A DNA stretch of 64,000 nucleotides from Pseudobdellovibrio sp031428275. GTDB lineage: Bacteria > Bdellovibrionota > Bdellovibrionia > Bdellovibrionales > Bdellovibrionaceae. The number at the start of each line of letters is the position of its first letter. Within the stretch, counting starts at the first letter, position 1. Below, piece by piece: positions 16,812 to 25,501 of the stretch. The stretch is from NCBI GenBank assembly GCA_031428275.1, contig JANPPC010000045.1, positions 1-64,000 on the forward strand. Direction: 5' to 3'. A program made the position numbers and the translations under genes. The notes under the pieces were generated by a model. That model did not search any database. It was not told the DNA's origin and saw nothing but the letters and a program-made list of their open reading frames with translations.

Positions 16812-18584
16812 ATGTCGATTCAAGTTTTATCTTCTGAAATTATTAACCAGATCGCCGCCGGAGAAGTTGTCGAGCGCCCAGCCCATTTGATCAAAGAGCT
16901 TGTAGAAAACAGTTTAGATGCCGGCGCTAAGCAAATCAGCGTAGAAATTTCAAACGGCGGAAGATTCGTTCGCGTGATTGATGATGGTGCGGGGATTTTA
17001 TCAGACGAACTATCGCAAGCTTTACAGCGCCATGCGACCAGTAAGATTACTAAGACGGCTGATTTGTGGGATCTACACACTTTTGGTTTTCGCGGCGAGG
17101 CTTTAGCCTCAGCAGCGGCTGTTTCAAAGCTGACCCTTAAGAGTTCACAAAAAAATGAAAATATCTCGTCACAAATTGAATCTAATTTCGGTGTACTTTC
17201 TGCTGTGAAGCCCAGCACGCAAATGCGCGGAACTGAAATTCGTATTGAGTCTTTATTTGAAAATGTTCCGGCGCGCCTTAAATTTTTGAGGTCTGAATCT
17301 TCAGAGGCCCAACAAATTAAAACGGTCGTGAAAGCTTTGTCGCTGGCGCATCACGATGTTGAATTTAAATTTGTAAATGAAGGAGACTTGCAACTTTATT
17401 TACCGCGCAAGAAAACCCGTATTGAACGTGTACAAGATGTTTTAGAAAAGAAAGTTTTTTTTGAAGCTAGCAGCGAAAGCGGATCTTTTAAGGTGCACAT
17501 TGTTTTTACTTCGCCGGATGAGGTCGCTAAAACATCAAAACAAATTTGGATCTTTGCACAGAATCGCTGGATTCAAGACCGGGCTATTCATACTGCGATC
17601 ATGGATGCCTATCGTAGTTTATTGATGCACGGAGAGTACCCGCATGCAGTCGTATGGCTTGAATGTGATCCGGCCGAGATCGACGTTAATATTCATCCGA
17701 CGAAAAGTCAGATCAAATTTCAAGATGCTTCAGCTGCATTTCGGATTGTGCATTCGACTTTAAGAGATGCGCTTGAAAAAGCACCGTGGATATCGTCGTA
17801 TCAGCCGAAAGAAAAGTCGTATACGAATCAGCCGGTTTCTGAAAACTTAAGATTTAACGATCACCAGTTTGGTCAAACTCAGTTTAAAAATAAGAGTTTT
17901 AATTTGCAGGATCTTACTTTTCTAAAAGTAGATAGCAATATTCAGCCTGAATCAATTGCGCCATCGCGTGAGACCCTCACAAAGGTGGGCCCCGGTTCTT
18001 ACTGGAGTACTTTACAAGTGATCGGCCAGGCAAACCTAACTTACATCGTTTGTCAAAAAGAAGACCGAATGGTTTTTGTCGATCAACACGCGGCCCACGA
18101 GCGCGTTGTCTACGAAAAGTTGATGGAGTCTTGGAAGAACAAAAAATTTGAAATTCAAGATTATCTTTTTCCGCTTGCGATCGATTTGTCCGAAGACAAG
18201 GTAGAAGTTTTACTTAAAGCTCAAAAAGATATCGAGCAGCTGGGTTTTGAGATTGAACAATTGGGGCCGCAAGTTATTGGTATTAAGTCAGCTCCACATT
18301 TAATCAAAGACTCAAGCCTGCCGAGTGTATTTGAGAAAATGGCAAGTGATCTTTTAAATAATGGAGGAAGTTTTGCGATCGAAAAGAAAATTTCTGATTT
18401 GTTTGCGACGATGGCTTGTCATTCTGTAGTGCGTGCCGGGCAAAGTTTAAGTCGTGAACAGATGCAAGAGCTTTTGGTAGCAATGGATCAGTTTACCTTA
18501 TCTAGTTTTTGCCCCCACGGGCGACCGGTTTCAGTCGAAAAGTCTTTCACAGAATTGGAAAAACTTTTTGGCCGCATTAACTAA
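16812..18584 (+). CDS. mutL: DNA mismatch repair protein MutL, endonuclease type
   Basis: MutL couples mismatch recognition by MutS to strand removal. The N-terminal GHKL ATPase shows IAAGEVVERP (about 16), ELVENSLDAGA, DDGAGI, RHATSKI and GFRGEAL. The C-terminal part has DQHA-x2-E-x4-E (DQHAAHERVVYE, starting at residue 424), ACHSVVRAG and CPHGRP, the metal-site motifs of nicking MutL proteins found in organisms without MutH. The linker (about 330-395) is Gln/Lys-rich. TTAGGAG precedes the ATG at good spacing. Its 3' end overlaps miaA by 17 bases. Confidence 0.97.
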   Translation: MSIQVLSSEIINQIAAGEVVERPAHLIKELVENSLDAGAKQISVEISNGGRFVRVIDDGAGILSDELSQALQRHATSKITKTADLWDLHTFGFRGEALASAAAVSKLTLKSSQKNENISSQIESNFGVLSAVKPSTQMRGTEIRIESLFENVPARLKFLRSESSEAQQIKTVVKALSLAHHDVEFKFVNEGDLQLYLPRKKTRIERVQDVLEKKVFFEASSESGSFKVHIVFTSPDEVAKTSKQIWIFAQNRWIQDRAIHTAIMDAYRSLLMHGEYPHAVVWLECDPAEIDVNIHPTKSQIKFQDASAAFRIVHSTLRDALEKAPWISSYQPKEKSYTNQPVSENLRFNDHQFGQTQFKNKSFNLQDLTFLKVDSNIQPESIAPSRETLTKVGPGSYWSTLQVIGQANLTYIVCQKEDRMVFVDQHAAHERVVYEKLMESWKNKKFEIQDYLFPLAIDLSEDKVEVLLKAQKDIEQLGFEIEQLGPQVIGIKSAPHLIKDSSLPSVFEKMASDLLNNGGSFAIEKKISDLFATMACHSVVRAGQSLSREQMQELLVAMDQFTLSSFCPHGRPVSVEKSFTELEKLFGRIN

Positions 18585-19506
18585 TAAGTCTCAAAACAAA
18601 ATTATTTTTGTCGTTGGCCCCACCGCCAGTGGTAAGAGTGCTTGGGCATTGAAACAGGCCAAAAAGTTTCAAGGTTCGATCGTTAACATCGATAGCGTGC
18701 AGTTCTATAAGGGTCTTGAAGTTGGTTCGGCAGCGCCGACGGCCGCAGATTTGGCGGAAGTGCCGCATTATCTGTACGGCTATGTTTCTGCTCCGCAAGA
18801 GGTTACGGCCGGTCGGTATATTCAGGACTTTTACGCCTTGCTTGAGAACGACATTCGGTTTCCGTTATTTGTTGTGGGTGGGACGGGTTTTTACATTCAG
18901 GCCATTGAAAAAGGCATGTTTGATGTTGAACCGATCCCTGAAGAATACCGAAAGGCAATAGAATCTGAATTAGCCGAGCTGGGGCCCGAAAAGCTTTTTG
19001 CCGAACTAAAAGAAAAAGATCCCGAGTCAAAAATTCATTTGAACGATCATTATCGTCTGGTTCGCGCCATAGAAATTCTAAGGCATTCTGATAAAGTTCC
19101 GTCTCAGATGAAAAGTCAGCCTACCAAAAATAAAAACGAGTTGAAGCTTCCGTCTATCAAAATTGGGTTTTCGTTCGAGAAAGAAATTTTTGCCGAACGG
19201 GTGCATTTACGAACTAAGCAAATGATCGCGGACGGCATTATAAACGAGACCACTTTTTTTATAAAAAATGGTTTTGAAAACTGGGCACCCTTAGCCAGCG
19301 TCGGATTTAAGGAATGCGTTCAGTTCGTTAAAGATAATTTATCGACCGAGTGGTTACAGTCGGCGATTGAGCAGGGCACAATGAAGCTGATCAAGAAGCA
19401 AAAAACTTGGTTCAAGCGTGACGAAGCCATACTTTGGTCAGATCACTCGCCAGAATCCTTAAAAAATATAGATGCAAAGCTTGACCAATTTTTGATGGAT
19501 GATTGA
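18568..19506 (+). CDS. miaA: tRNA dimethylallyltransferase
   Basis: MiaA adds an isopentenyl group to A37 of tRNAs that read codons beginning with U. The 312-residue chain carries the P-loop GPTASGKS, NIDSVQFYKGLEVGSAAPT, the GGTGFYIQAIEKG segment, and the downstream tRNA-binding region with KKQKTWFKRD near the end. The start is taken as TTG at 18568, inside the end of mutL; no better in-frame start lies between it and the P-loop. The mutL-miaA pairing is common in bacteria. Confidence 0.95.
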   Translation: MAALTNKSQNKIIFVVGPTASGKSAWALKQAKKFQGSIVNIDSVQFYKGLEVGSAAPTAADLAEVPHYLYGYVSAPQEVTAGRYIQDFYALLENDIRFPLFVVGGTGFYIQAIEKGMFDVEPIPEEYRKAIESELAELGPEKLFAELKEKDPESKIHLNDHYRLVRAIEILRHSDKVPSQMKSQPTKNKNELKLPSIKIGFSFEKEIFAERVHLRTKQMIADGIINETTFFIKNGFENWAPLASVGFKECVQFVKDNLSTEWLQSAIEQGTMKLIKKQKTWFKRDEAILWSDHSPESLKNIDAKLDQFLMDD

Positions 19507-19539
19507 CCTCTAACCAACTGAAACGTGATAATGAAGTCT

Positions 19540-20430
19540 ATGAAAAGTATGACCGGCTTCGGCGTTTTTAGATCTCAGAATAATGAACTAACAATTGAAG
19601 TTAGTCTGCGCGCCGTGAACGGCCGTTTTTTAGAAACGCGCTTTCACTTGCCACGAATTTATTTTGCTTATGAGAGCGAGCTTAAAAAAAAGCTAAGCAG
19701 CACGGCACTACGCGGAACGGTTGATATTTATATCTCTCGTAAGTTAAAAACTTCGTCTGTGCCGGGTAAGATCGTGATCAATACCAAGCTTGCGCAAGAG
19801 TACATGAAAGCATTTAAGAAACTTTCGACTGACCTGCGCATGAAAGAGGAAATTCGTTTTGATCAAGTGGCTAAACAGCCTGATATAGTTCAGATGGAAG
19901 AAGCTGACGCGATTAATCCACTAGAAATTGGCCTTCTTAAGAAAACTTTTGATGCGGCTTTGAAAAAATTTGATACCGAGCGGGTACGCGAAGGTGGGGC
20001 GCTTAAAAAAGATCTGCAAAAGAACTTAAAAGATTTACAAAGGCATATTCAAAAAGTATCTAAACTGCGCGAAGAAGCGAACAAAATCTTACTTGAGCGT
20101 TTTGAATCGAAAGTAAAGTCTCGGCTTCCTAAAGAAGTGGCTGGCCAGACGATGGATCCGCAGAGAATTTCGCAAGAAATCGTCATTCAGCTTGAAAAAG
20201 CGGATATTAACGAAGAACTGACACGCCTCACTGAGCATTTGAAAAATTTCGATAAGTTGGTAGAACTACCCATCGTCGAAGGTAAAAAACTAGATTTTTA
20301 CACCCAAGAACTGTTACGTGAAGTGAATACGATTGGCTCTAAAAGTCAGGTTGCGGGAATCACCGAAGCAGTTGTCGAGGCGAAAACACTTATTGAGCGC
20401 GTGCGCGAGCAGGTACAAAACATCGAATGA
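19540..20430 (+). CDS. yicC: YicC family endoribonuclease
   Basis: A 296-residue protein of the YicC/YloC family, which E. coli work links to RNA cleavage and decay of small RNAs. The N-terminal signature MKSMTGFG, then LRAVNGRFLETRFHLP, and the C-terminal DFYTQELLREVNTIGSKS plus VVEAKTLIERVREQVQNIE are diagnostic. The frame is open from GTG 19525 and ATG 19531; ATG 19540 matches the family's usual beginning just before SMTGFG. No strong ribosome site separates the options. Its stop overlaps the gmk start (ATGA). The yicC-gmk-rpoZ-rsh order is conserved in many proteobacteria. Confidence 0.93.
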   Translation: MKSMTGFGVFRSQNNELTIEVSLRAVNGRFLETRFHLPRIYFAYESELKKKLSSTALRGTVDIYISRKLKTSSVPGKIVINTKLAQEYMKAFKKLSTDLRMKEEIRFDQVAKQPDIVQMEEADAINPLEIGLLKKTFDAALKKFDTERVREGGALKKDLQKNLKDLQRHIQKVSKLREEANKILLERFESKVKSRLPKEVAGQTMDPQRISQEIVIQLEKADINEELTRLTEHLKNFDKLVELPIVEGKKLDFYTQELLREVNTIGSKSQVAGITEAVVEAKTLIERVREQVQNIE

Positions 20431-20984
20431 AGACCAAGATGATTATTGTGGCGGCCCCTAGTGGCGCCGGAAAAAGTAGTTTTGTAGAAAAAATCTCTGC
20501 TGAAGATTTACGTCTACATGATATTATTACCTATACGACGCGCACCATGCGCCATCATGAAAGCCAAGGTAAGCCTTATTTTTTTATTCCCAAAGATGAA
20601 TTCGATAAAAAAGTAAGCGAAGATTTTTTTATTGAATGGGCTCAGGTTCACACAAATTTCTACGGGACTTCGTATGAGCAGGTGCAGCTGGCTTGGGCTA
20701 AAGACAAAGTGGTCATCATGGATATCGATATTCAAGGAGTGGTGACTTTCAAAAGTAAGTTTCCTGACGCGAAGACCGTTTTTATACTTCCGCCTTCTAT
20801 CGAAGAGCTTAAGCGACGCGTTATTAAGCGCGACGGAGGCCCGCCTCCCGACTTAGATGTTCGCATGGCCAACGCCGAAAAAGAGATGGCGAAAGCCTCA
20901 GAATTTGACGTTCGTATCGTTAATGACGATTTTGATCGTTCTTACGCAGAATTTAAGAAAATAGTTGAGAATTGGATAGGTTAG
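20427..20984 (+). CDS. gmk: Guanylate kinase
   Basis: Gmk phosphorylates GMP to GDP. The 185-residue chain has the P-loop APSGAGKSS at residues 9-17, the GMP-binding YTTRTMRHHESQGKPYFFI segment, WAQVHTNFYGTS, DIDIQGV, and the lid RVIKRDGGPPPDLDVRM. The usual lid contains R-x-R-G; here it is RDGGPP, a modest variation. It is coupled to yicC by a four-base overlap. Confidence 0.96.
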   Translation: MKTKMIIVAAPSGAGKSSFVEKISAEDLRLHDIITYTTRTMRHHESQGKPYFFIPKDEFDKKVSEDFFIEWAQVHTNFYGTSYEQVQLAWAKDKVVIMDIDIQGVVTFKSKFPDAKTVFILPPSIEELKRRVIKRDGGPPPDLDVRMANAEKEMAKASEFDVRIVNDDFDRSYAEFKKIVENWIG

Positions 20985-21053
20985 AGCTAGACTTAGCCTC
21001 TGCTTGTGGGTCTTAAAGGCCTTGTTCATAGACATTATCAAAAGAGGTTCATC

Positions 21054-21293
21054 GTGGCTCGTGTAACAGTTGAAGATTGCATGGATAAAGTTCCTAATCG
21101 TTTTGCATTAGTTCTATTAGTGGCTAAGCGAGCGAAACAGCTTTTAAAAGGCAGTGACTGCACGGTAGCTACGAAAAACAACAAGTACATCGTGAACTCT
21201 CTTCGTGAAGTGGCGATCGGTAACGTTGGTTTTGAATCTAAAATCGATCAGCAAACGGCCATGAAAGACATGTTAAGCGATTTAAACAAATAG
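21054..21293 (+). CDS. rpoZ: RNA polymerase omega subunit
   Basis: Omega stabilises the beta-prime subunit and, in many proteobacteria, forms part of a ppGpp site on the polymerase. The 79-residue chain begins MARVTVEDCMDKVPNRFAL, the family's N-terminal signature, followed by LVAKRAKQLLKGSD and a conserved NKYIVNSLREVA helix. GTG at 21054 is chosen because AAGAGG lies at proper spacing and the family starts here; the frame is open further back without merit. It sits just ahead of the (p)ppGpp enzyme gene, as in E. coli. Confidence 0.95.
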   Translation: MARVTVEDCMDKVPNRFALVLLVAKRAKQLLKGSDCTVATKNNKYIVNSLREVAIGNVGFESKIDQQTAMKDMLSDLNK

Positions 21294-21305
21294 TTCTTAG
21301 GTGCA

Positions 21306-21400
21306 ACAGCCTTGAACGGCTGCTTCTTCCTAACCAATGGTCCCAAATTTGGGACTATTTACGCTTAAATGAAAAACCCGCTTAAATAGCGGGTTTTTTT
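21306..21400 (+). terminator. Three tandem hairpins ending in an intrinsic terminator
   Basis: Between rpoZ and the (p)ppGpp synthetase gene lie three inverted repeats. The first is CAGCC with GGCTG (21306-21321). The second is a perfect 16-base palindrome, GTCCCAAATTTGGGAC (21340-21355). The third is AAAACCCGC with GCGGGTTTT (21373-21397) around a 7-base loop and followed by further T residues to 21400, a textbook terminator. The third ends only 15 bases before the next start codon. Confidence 0.85.
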
Positions 21401-21402
21401 AT

Positions 21403-21408
21403 TATAAA
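21403..21408 (+). promoter_or_regulatory. Possible -10 element for rsh (leaderless)
   Basis: TATAAA lies seven bases before the ATG at 21416, directly after the terminator. A transcript from it would begin at or next to the start codon. No ribosome site is present. The -35 region reads GCTTAA, a poor match. Confidence 0.35.
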
Positions 21409-21415
21409 ATGAGTC

Positions 21416-23632
21416 ATGCTTGAGATCTCTTTAGACGACCGACTACCGCAAAAGCCAATTAACACCGTCGAAGAGCTGTGCGAAAAAATTCGCGCCTACC
21501 ATCCGAATGCACCGATCGACATTGTTCAGCGCGCTTACAAATTTTCTGAAAAATATCATGAAGGTCAAATGCGTAGATCCGGCGAGCCTTATATTTCGCA
21601 TCCGCTGAATGTTGCGGGCATTTTAGCGGATCTAAGGTTAGATATCGATACAATCGTAACGGGTTTATTACACGACACAGTTGAAGACACCTTGGCAACT
21701 TTAGACGACGTAAAGCGTGAGTTCGGTGAAACCGTAGCGGCCTTGGTCGACGGGGTTACTAAAATCGGGCAGATGAATTTTAGAAATAGTTTTGAAAAAC
21801 AGGGCGAGAATATTCGTAAAATGATTATCGCCATGGGTAAAGACGTACGCGTTGTTTTAGTGAAACTGGCCGACCGTTTACATAATATGCGCACACTCAA
21901 TCACATGCCTTACGAAAAACAAGTGCGCATTGCAGAAGAAACTTTAGAGATCTACTGCGCTTTAGCGGGTCGTATTGGTATCAGTTCACTGAAGGTCGAA
22001 TTAGAAGATTTAGCTTTTCGTTATTCACGCCCCGATAAATTTTATGAGCTCGTGCAAGTTATTAAAAAGAACGAAGCCGAAACCGAAAAGTATATCGACG
22101 AAGTTCGTCGAAGCGTCAGTGAATTGATTCATAAAACCAGTATTAAAAGTTTCAAGATTTACGGACGATCAAAGCATCTGTGGTCGATTTTTAGAAAAAT
22201 GAGCTCACGTAATCTATCTTACGATCAAATCTACGACGTATTAGCGTTTCGAATTATCGTAGGCAGTATCACTGAGTGTTACGAAATGCTGGGTTATATC
22301 CATTCAATCTGGAAGCCAATTCCGGGTCGTTTTAAAGATTTCATCGCGATGCCGAAGTCAAATAATTACAGGTCGTTACATACGACGGTGATCGGCCCAG
22401 GCGGCGACCGTATCGAAATTCAAATTCGTACTGAAGAAATGCACTTGATCGCCGAAAAAGGTATCGCAGCCCACTGGAATTATAAAGAACGCGGGAAACT
22501 TAAAGTCGACGAGCTTTCGCAAACGAACTGGATGCGCGAATTGGTTTCGCTGAACCAACAGGGCGGCGCAGCCGATGAATTTCTAGATAAAATTAAAACG
22601 GGACTGATCGAAAATGACGTGTACGTTTTTACGCCGAAGGGTGATGTCGTTGAATTACCAGACGGGGCAACGCCGGTCGACCTGGCTTACCATATTCACA
22701 CGAATTTAGGCAGTATGTGTACGGGTGCTCGGGTTAACGGCAAGATGGTCCCTTTAAAACACAAATTACAAAATGGTGATCGCGTTGAGATCGTCACTTT
22801 AAAAACGCAAACCCCATCGAAAGATTGGCTAAAGTTCGTCGTTACGAATAAGGCCATTTCTAAAATTCGTCAGTTCGTTAAAGAAGAGCAACGTAAAAAC
22901 TCGATTGTAATTGGCAAAGAAATTGTTGAAAAAGAATTTCGTAAATTCGGAATGGCCGCTAATAAATACTTAAAGGGCCCTGAATTTGATAAGTACATGT
23001 CTGAAAGTGGCATCGATGACGTCGAAGAGTTGTACGCCCGCGTAGGTTACGGAAAATTTGAAGCGAAACATTTGATTCATAATCTAAGCCCCGATGCGAT
23101 CGAAAAAGAATTAGCAAAAGACGAAACTTCGACCTTTATGGAAAAGGTCATTCGTTCGGCTAAAGCGAAGCTTAAAAAATCGAACTCGCTGGTCAGCGTT
23201 GACGGCATGGATGACGTTTTGGTGCACTTTGCGAAGTGCTGTAGCCCCATACCGGGTGATCCTATCACGGGGTTTATAAGTCGGGGTAAGGGCATTATTA
23301 TTCATCGTTCAGACTGCCAGAAGGTATTTGAAAACGATCAAATGCGCCGGGTTGACGTAGCTTGGACTTCGAAATCAGCGGGTGTTGGTCAAGAACGCCA
23401 AGTTAAATTAGAAATTATTAGTCAAGACGTTCCGGGCCTGCTGAAATTGATGTCAGAGTCTTTTGCGGTGCAAGGAATAAATATTGAATCGGCGCAGATC
23501 AGAACCACACGTGACAAAAAAGCAGTGTGCGTATTTGAAATTGCGGTAAGAGATGTAGCACATCTATCGGCCGCGATTTTAGCTTTGCAGAAGATTAAAG
23601 GAATTATCGACGTTCACCGGATCATGGGTTAG
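21416..23632 (+). CDS. rsh: Bifunctional (p)ppGpp synthetase/hydrolase (RelA/SpoT family)
   Basis: This enzyme makes and degrades the alarmone (p)ppGpp. The 738-residue chain has an intact HD hydrolase domain (SHPLNVAGIL near 61, HDTVEDT at 86-92). The synthetase domain has RFKDFIAMPKSNNYRSLHTT and IEIQIRTEEMHLIAEKGIA. TGS (DVYVFTPKGDVVELPDGATP), helical and zinc-finger-type segments (HFAKCCSPIPGDPITGF) and a C-terminal ACT domain follow. The RFKD motif is the one typical of bifunctional enzymes rather than RelA-only synthetases (which have ExDD), and the hydrolase residues are intact. It follows rpoZ but is separated from it by a terminator. Confidence 0.97.
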   Translation: MLEISLDDRLPQKPINTVEELCEKIRAYHPNAPIDIVQRAYKFSEKYHEGQMRRSGEPYISHPLNVAGILADLRLDIDTIVTGLLHDTVEDTLATLDDVKREFGETVAALVDGVTKIGQMNFRNSFEKQGENIRKMIIAMGKDVRVVLVKLADRLHNMRTLNHMPYEKQVRIAEETLEIYCALAGRIGISSLKVELEDLAFRYSRPDKFYELVQVIKKNEAETEKYIDEVRRSVSELIHKTSIKSFKIYGRSKHLWSIFRKMSSRNLSYDQIYDVLAFRIIVGSITECYEMLGYIHSIWKPIPGRFKDFIAMPKSNNYRSLHTTVIGPGGDRIEIQIRTEEMHLIAEKGIAAHWNYKERGKLKVDELSQTNWMRELVSLNQQGGAADEFLDKIKTGLIENDVYVFTPKGDVVELPDGATPVDLAYHIHTNLGSMCTGARVNGKMVPLKHKLQNGDRVEIVTLKTQTPSKDWLKFVVTNKAISKIRQFVKEEQRKNSIVIGKEIVEKEFRKFGMAANKYLKGPEFDKYMSESGIDDVEELYARVGYGKFEAKHLIHNLSPDAIEKELAKDETSTFMEKVIRSAKAKLKKSNSLVSVDGMDDVLVHFAKCCSPIPGDPITGFISRGKGIIIHRSDCQKVFENDQMRRVDVAWTSKSAGVGQERQVKLEIISQDVPGLLKLMSESFAVQGINIESAQIRTTRDKKAVCVFEIAVRDVAHLSAAILALQKIKGIIDVHRIMG

Positions 23633-23660
23633 ACAAGTACCGTTAAACTTGAAGAATATT

Positions 23661-24428
23661 CTAATCAGCAGCGTCTTTATTAAAAATTTTCAGGATGACT
23701 CTTCGATTTTTAGCCTGGTTAACGGGTATTGGTATTCCGTCCAAGGTTACATTAGGGTATTCGGGTTTAGTTTCGCCCCACCCCATGATGATAAGCTGTT
23801 CTTTTTTAAATCCGTAAGACTCAAAAAGCTGTGCGATGCGGGCCGCACGAATCGCGGAAAGTTCCCAGTTGCTTGCAATGATGGGATGCGAGATCGGAAC
23901 GTTATCAGTATGGCCTTCGATTTGCGCTTTGTAGCCTGTCATCGCGGGTTTGATCGGAACAAGAATTTTATCGATGATCGATTTGCCTTCAAGCTTCACC
24001 ATCATGTCGCCTGAGTTGAAGAATAGCGTACCATCAAATTTAACGGTCACGCCGTCTGCGGCGCGAGTCACTTTAACTTGATTTTCGAGTGAATTTTGCT
24101 TGATGACTTGTTCGATTTTATCGGCCAATTCTTGGTAGGGCTTTTTGAAATCTCCGCCGAATTTTTCTTGTGCCGACTGCTGAACAGCTTCAACTTTTTT
24201 AATGTCGGGCTTACCCATGCTTGCGATCAACGCGAAAAAACCCATCAGTAGCGTCATTAAGTCTGCGTAACTGACCAGCCAAGGGCCTTCGCCTTCTTCG
24301 CCTTTTTTTGCACCTTCCATCATGTGCATACCCGGATCTTCGTGGTGATCGTCATCTACTTTGCGTAGATGAGGCTTCCTTCCACGAGCTCCGTGAGCTT
24401 CATTTTTAATTGGATTAGGTGCTGCCAT
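23661..24428 (-). CDS. motB: Flagellar motor stator protein MotB
   Basis: MotB anchors the stator to peptidoglycan and carries the proton-binding Asp. The 255-residue chain has a charged His/Asp-rich N-terminus and a single TM helix, WLVSYADLMTLLMGFFALIA (about 50-69), with the essential Asp in SYAD. A linker and a C-terminal OmpA-like domain (IEGHTDNVPISHP, NWELSAIRAARIAQLF, NRRV) follow. It lies three bases after motA. It converges on rsh with a 28-base gap and no visible terminator. The long, charged N-terminus is longer than in E. coli. Confidence 0.95.
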   Translation of the reverse strand: MAAPNPIKNEAHGARGRKPHLRKVDDDHHEDPGMHMMEGAKKGEEGEGPWLVSYADLMTLLMGFFALIASMGKPDIKKVEAVQQSAQEKFGGDFKKPYQELADKIEQVIKQNSLENQVKVTRAADGVTVKFDGTLFFNSGDMMVKLEGKSIIDKILVPIKPAMTGYKAQIEGHTDNVPISHPIIASNWELSAIRAARIAQLFESYGFKKEQLIIMGWGETKPEYPNVTLDGIPIPVNQAKNRRVILKIFNKDAAD

Positions 24429-24431
24429 GAT

Positions 24432-25217
24432 CTACGCCGCCAACTTTTTAATTTGTGCGCGCTCAGACGGTAATAAGTAGCTTTTAATTGATTCTTCGAC
24501 GATCAACGGATGCTTTTTTTCACGAATCAGTTTGATACCGTCGATAACGATGGAACGGACGAGTTGGTCTTCTTTGTTTAATCGAGTTAAATTTTCACCC
24601 AGCGGTAAGAAAAAGAAATTGGCAACGGCAATTCCGTAAAGGGTAGCTACCAAGGCAATCGCCATTGAAGGTCCGACTGTTTGCATGGCGTCAGCACCGC
24701 CAAGATTTTGCATCAAAGAAACCATTCCGATAACGGCACCAAGTAACCCAAACGCTGGTGGAAATTTAGATAAAGCTTTAAAATTTTCGGCATCTTCTTC
24801 GTAACGGTGATGAATGGCGATTGAACGTTTAACCAAAATACGATCCATTTCGTGTGGTTCTATACCACCTTCAATATAAAGACCGATGGCTTCTTTTAAA
24901 AATGGAGTTTTTAAAGTTTTTTCTTTCTCAGCCAAGTAGCCGTCACTTTCGCGGTAACCTTTTGCTAGATCAACCACTTCGTGAATGACGATGCTGACTT
25001 CATTGTTTTTGCCAAGTACGCGCTTCATAAAAATTTGCGCTAGGCTTAACATTTTTTTACCCGAGAAACTAAGTAAGCTTGCCGCGAATGTTCCGCCGAT
25101 CACAATTAAGAATGCGTGGGGATCTAAGAATACTTTCGAATCTTTCGCTGAAGTCAGCATGGCTCCGATCAGCACGGCGAATGAAAGTAAGATACCTAGT
25201 AATGATGAAATATTCAT
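24432..25217 (-). CDS. motA: Flagellar motor stator protein MotA
   Basis: MotA forms the proton channel with MotB and pushes on FliG. The 261-residue chain has four TM helices. The signature PAFGLLGAVIGMVSLMQNLG and GPSMAIALVATLYGIAVAN helices form TM3 and TM4. A cytoplasmic loop between TM2 and TM3 carries charged residues (YEEDAENF, preceded by EPHEMDRILVKR) for torque transfer. AGGGAG precedes the ATG. In Bdellovibrio-type bacteria several motAB pairs usually coexist; which one this is cannot be told from one window. Confidence 0.95.
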   Translation of the reverse strand: MNISSLLGILLSFAVLIGAMLTSAKDSKVFLDPHAFLIVIGGTFAASLLSFSGKKMLSLAQIFMKRVLGKNNEVSIVIHEVVDLAKGYRESDGYLAEKEKTLKTPFLKEAIGLYIEGGIEPHEMDRILVKRSIAIHHRYEEDAENFKALSKFPPAFGLLGAVIGMVSLMQNLGGADAMQTVGPSMAIALVATLYGIAVANFFFLPLGENLTRLNKEDQLVRSIVIDGIKLIREKKHPLIVEESIKSYLLPSERAQIKKLAA

Positions 25218-25280
25218 ACGGCTCCCTAAAGCTAGTTTTCTTAAAAAACTTCTAAATAAAACGATTAAGCTATCGGTACC

Positions 25281-25306
25281 CTTTCGGTCTACTAACGAAT
25301 AATTTA
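25281..25306 (-). promoter_or_regulatory. Possible sigma-28 (FliA) promoter of motAB
   Basis: On the minus strand TAAA (25306-25303) is followed 14 bases later by ACCGAAAG (25288-25281). The enteric FliA consensus is TAAA-N15-GCCGATAA, so the -10 matches at five of eight positions and the spacing is one short. The match is weak, but the target genes are the right kind. Confidence 0.3.
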
Positions 25307-25436
25307 GAGTCTCAGATATAGAATCTGGTAATTGGTCTAGATCGTTGAAAGGATAAGAAAGAATAACTGTTTTGAAACATAATACACAGATCGTCTCATT
25401 TTGAACTTAGGGTCTATAGATCAGGATAAAAAGCCC

Positions 25437-25463
25437 TCAACTAAATTATCTTTATGCCGATAG
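25437..25463 (+). promoter_or_regulatory. Possible sigma-28 promoter of the giant lipoprotein operon
   Basis: TCAA (25437-25440), a 15-base spacer and GCCGATAG (25456-25463) match the FliA consensus TAAA-N15-GCCGATAA at ten of twelve positions. The predicted transcript would start near 25470, with the ribosome site GGGAG at 25493 and the ATG at 25502. GCCGATA also occurs by chance inside several genes of this window, so the match needs a test. The rest of the 284-base gap (25218-25501) shows no gene. Confidence 0.35.
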
Positions 25464-25501
25464 GTAGGTGTTCAATAACTTGTACAGTTTGTGGGAGATT
25501 T

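Noticed and set aside
23649..24014. 121-codon plus-strand frame after rsh
   Set aside because: Antisense to the OmpA-like domain of motB, which has an intact family signature.
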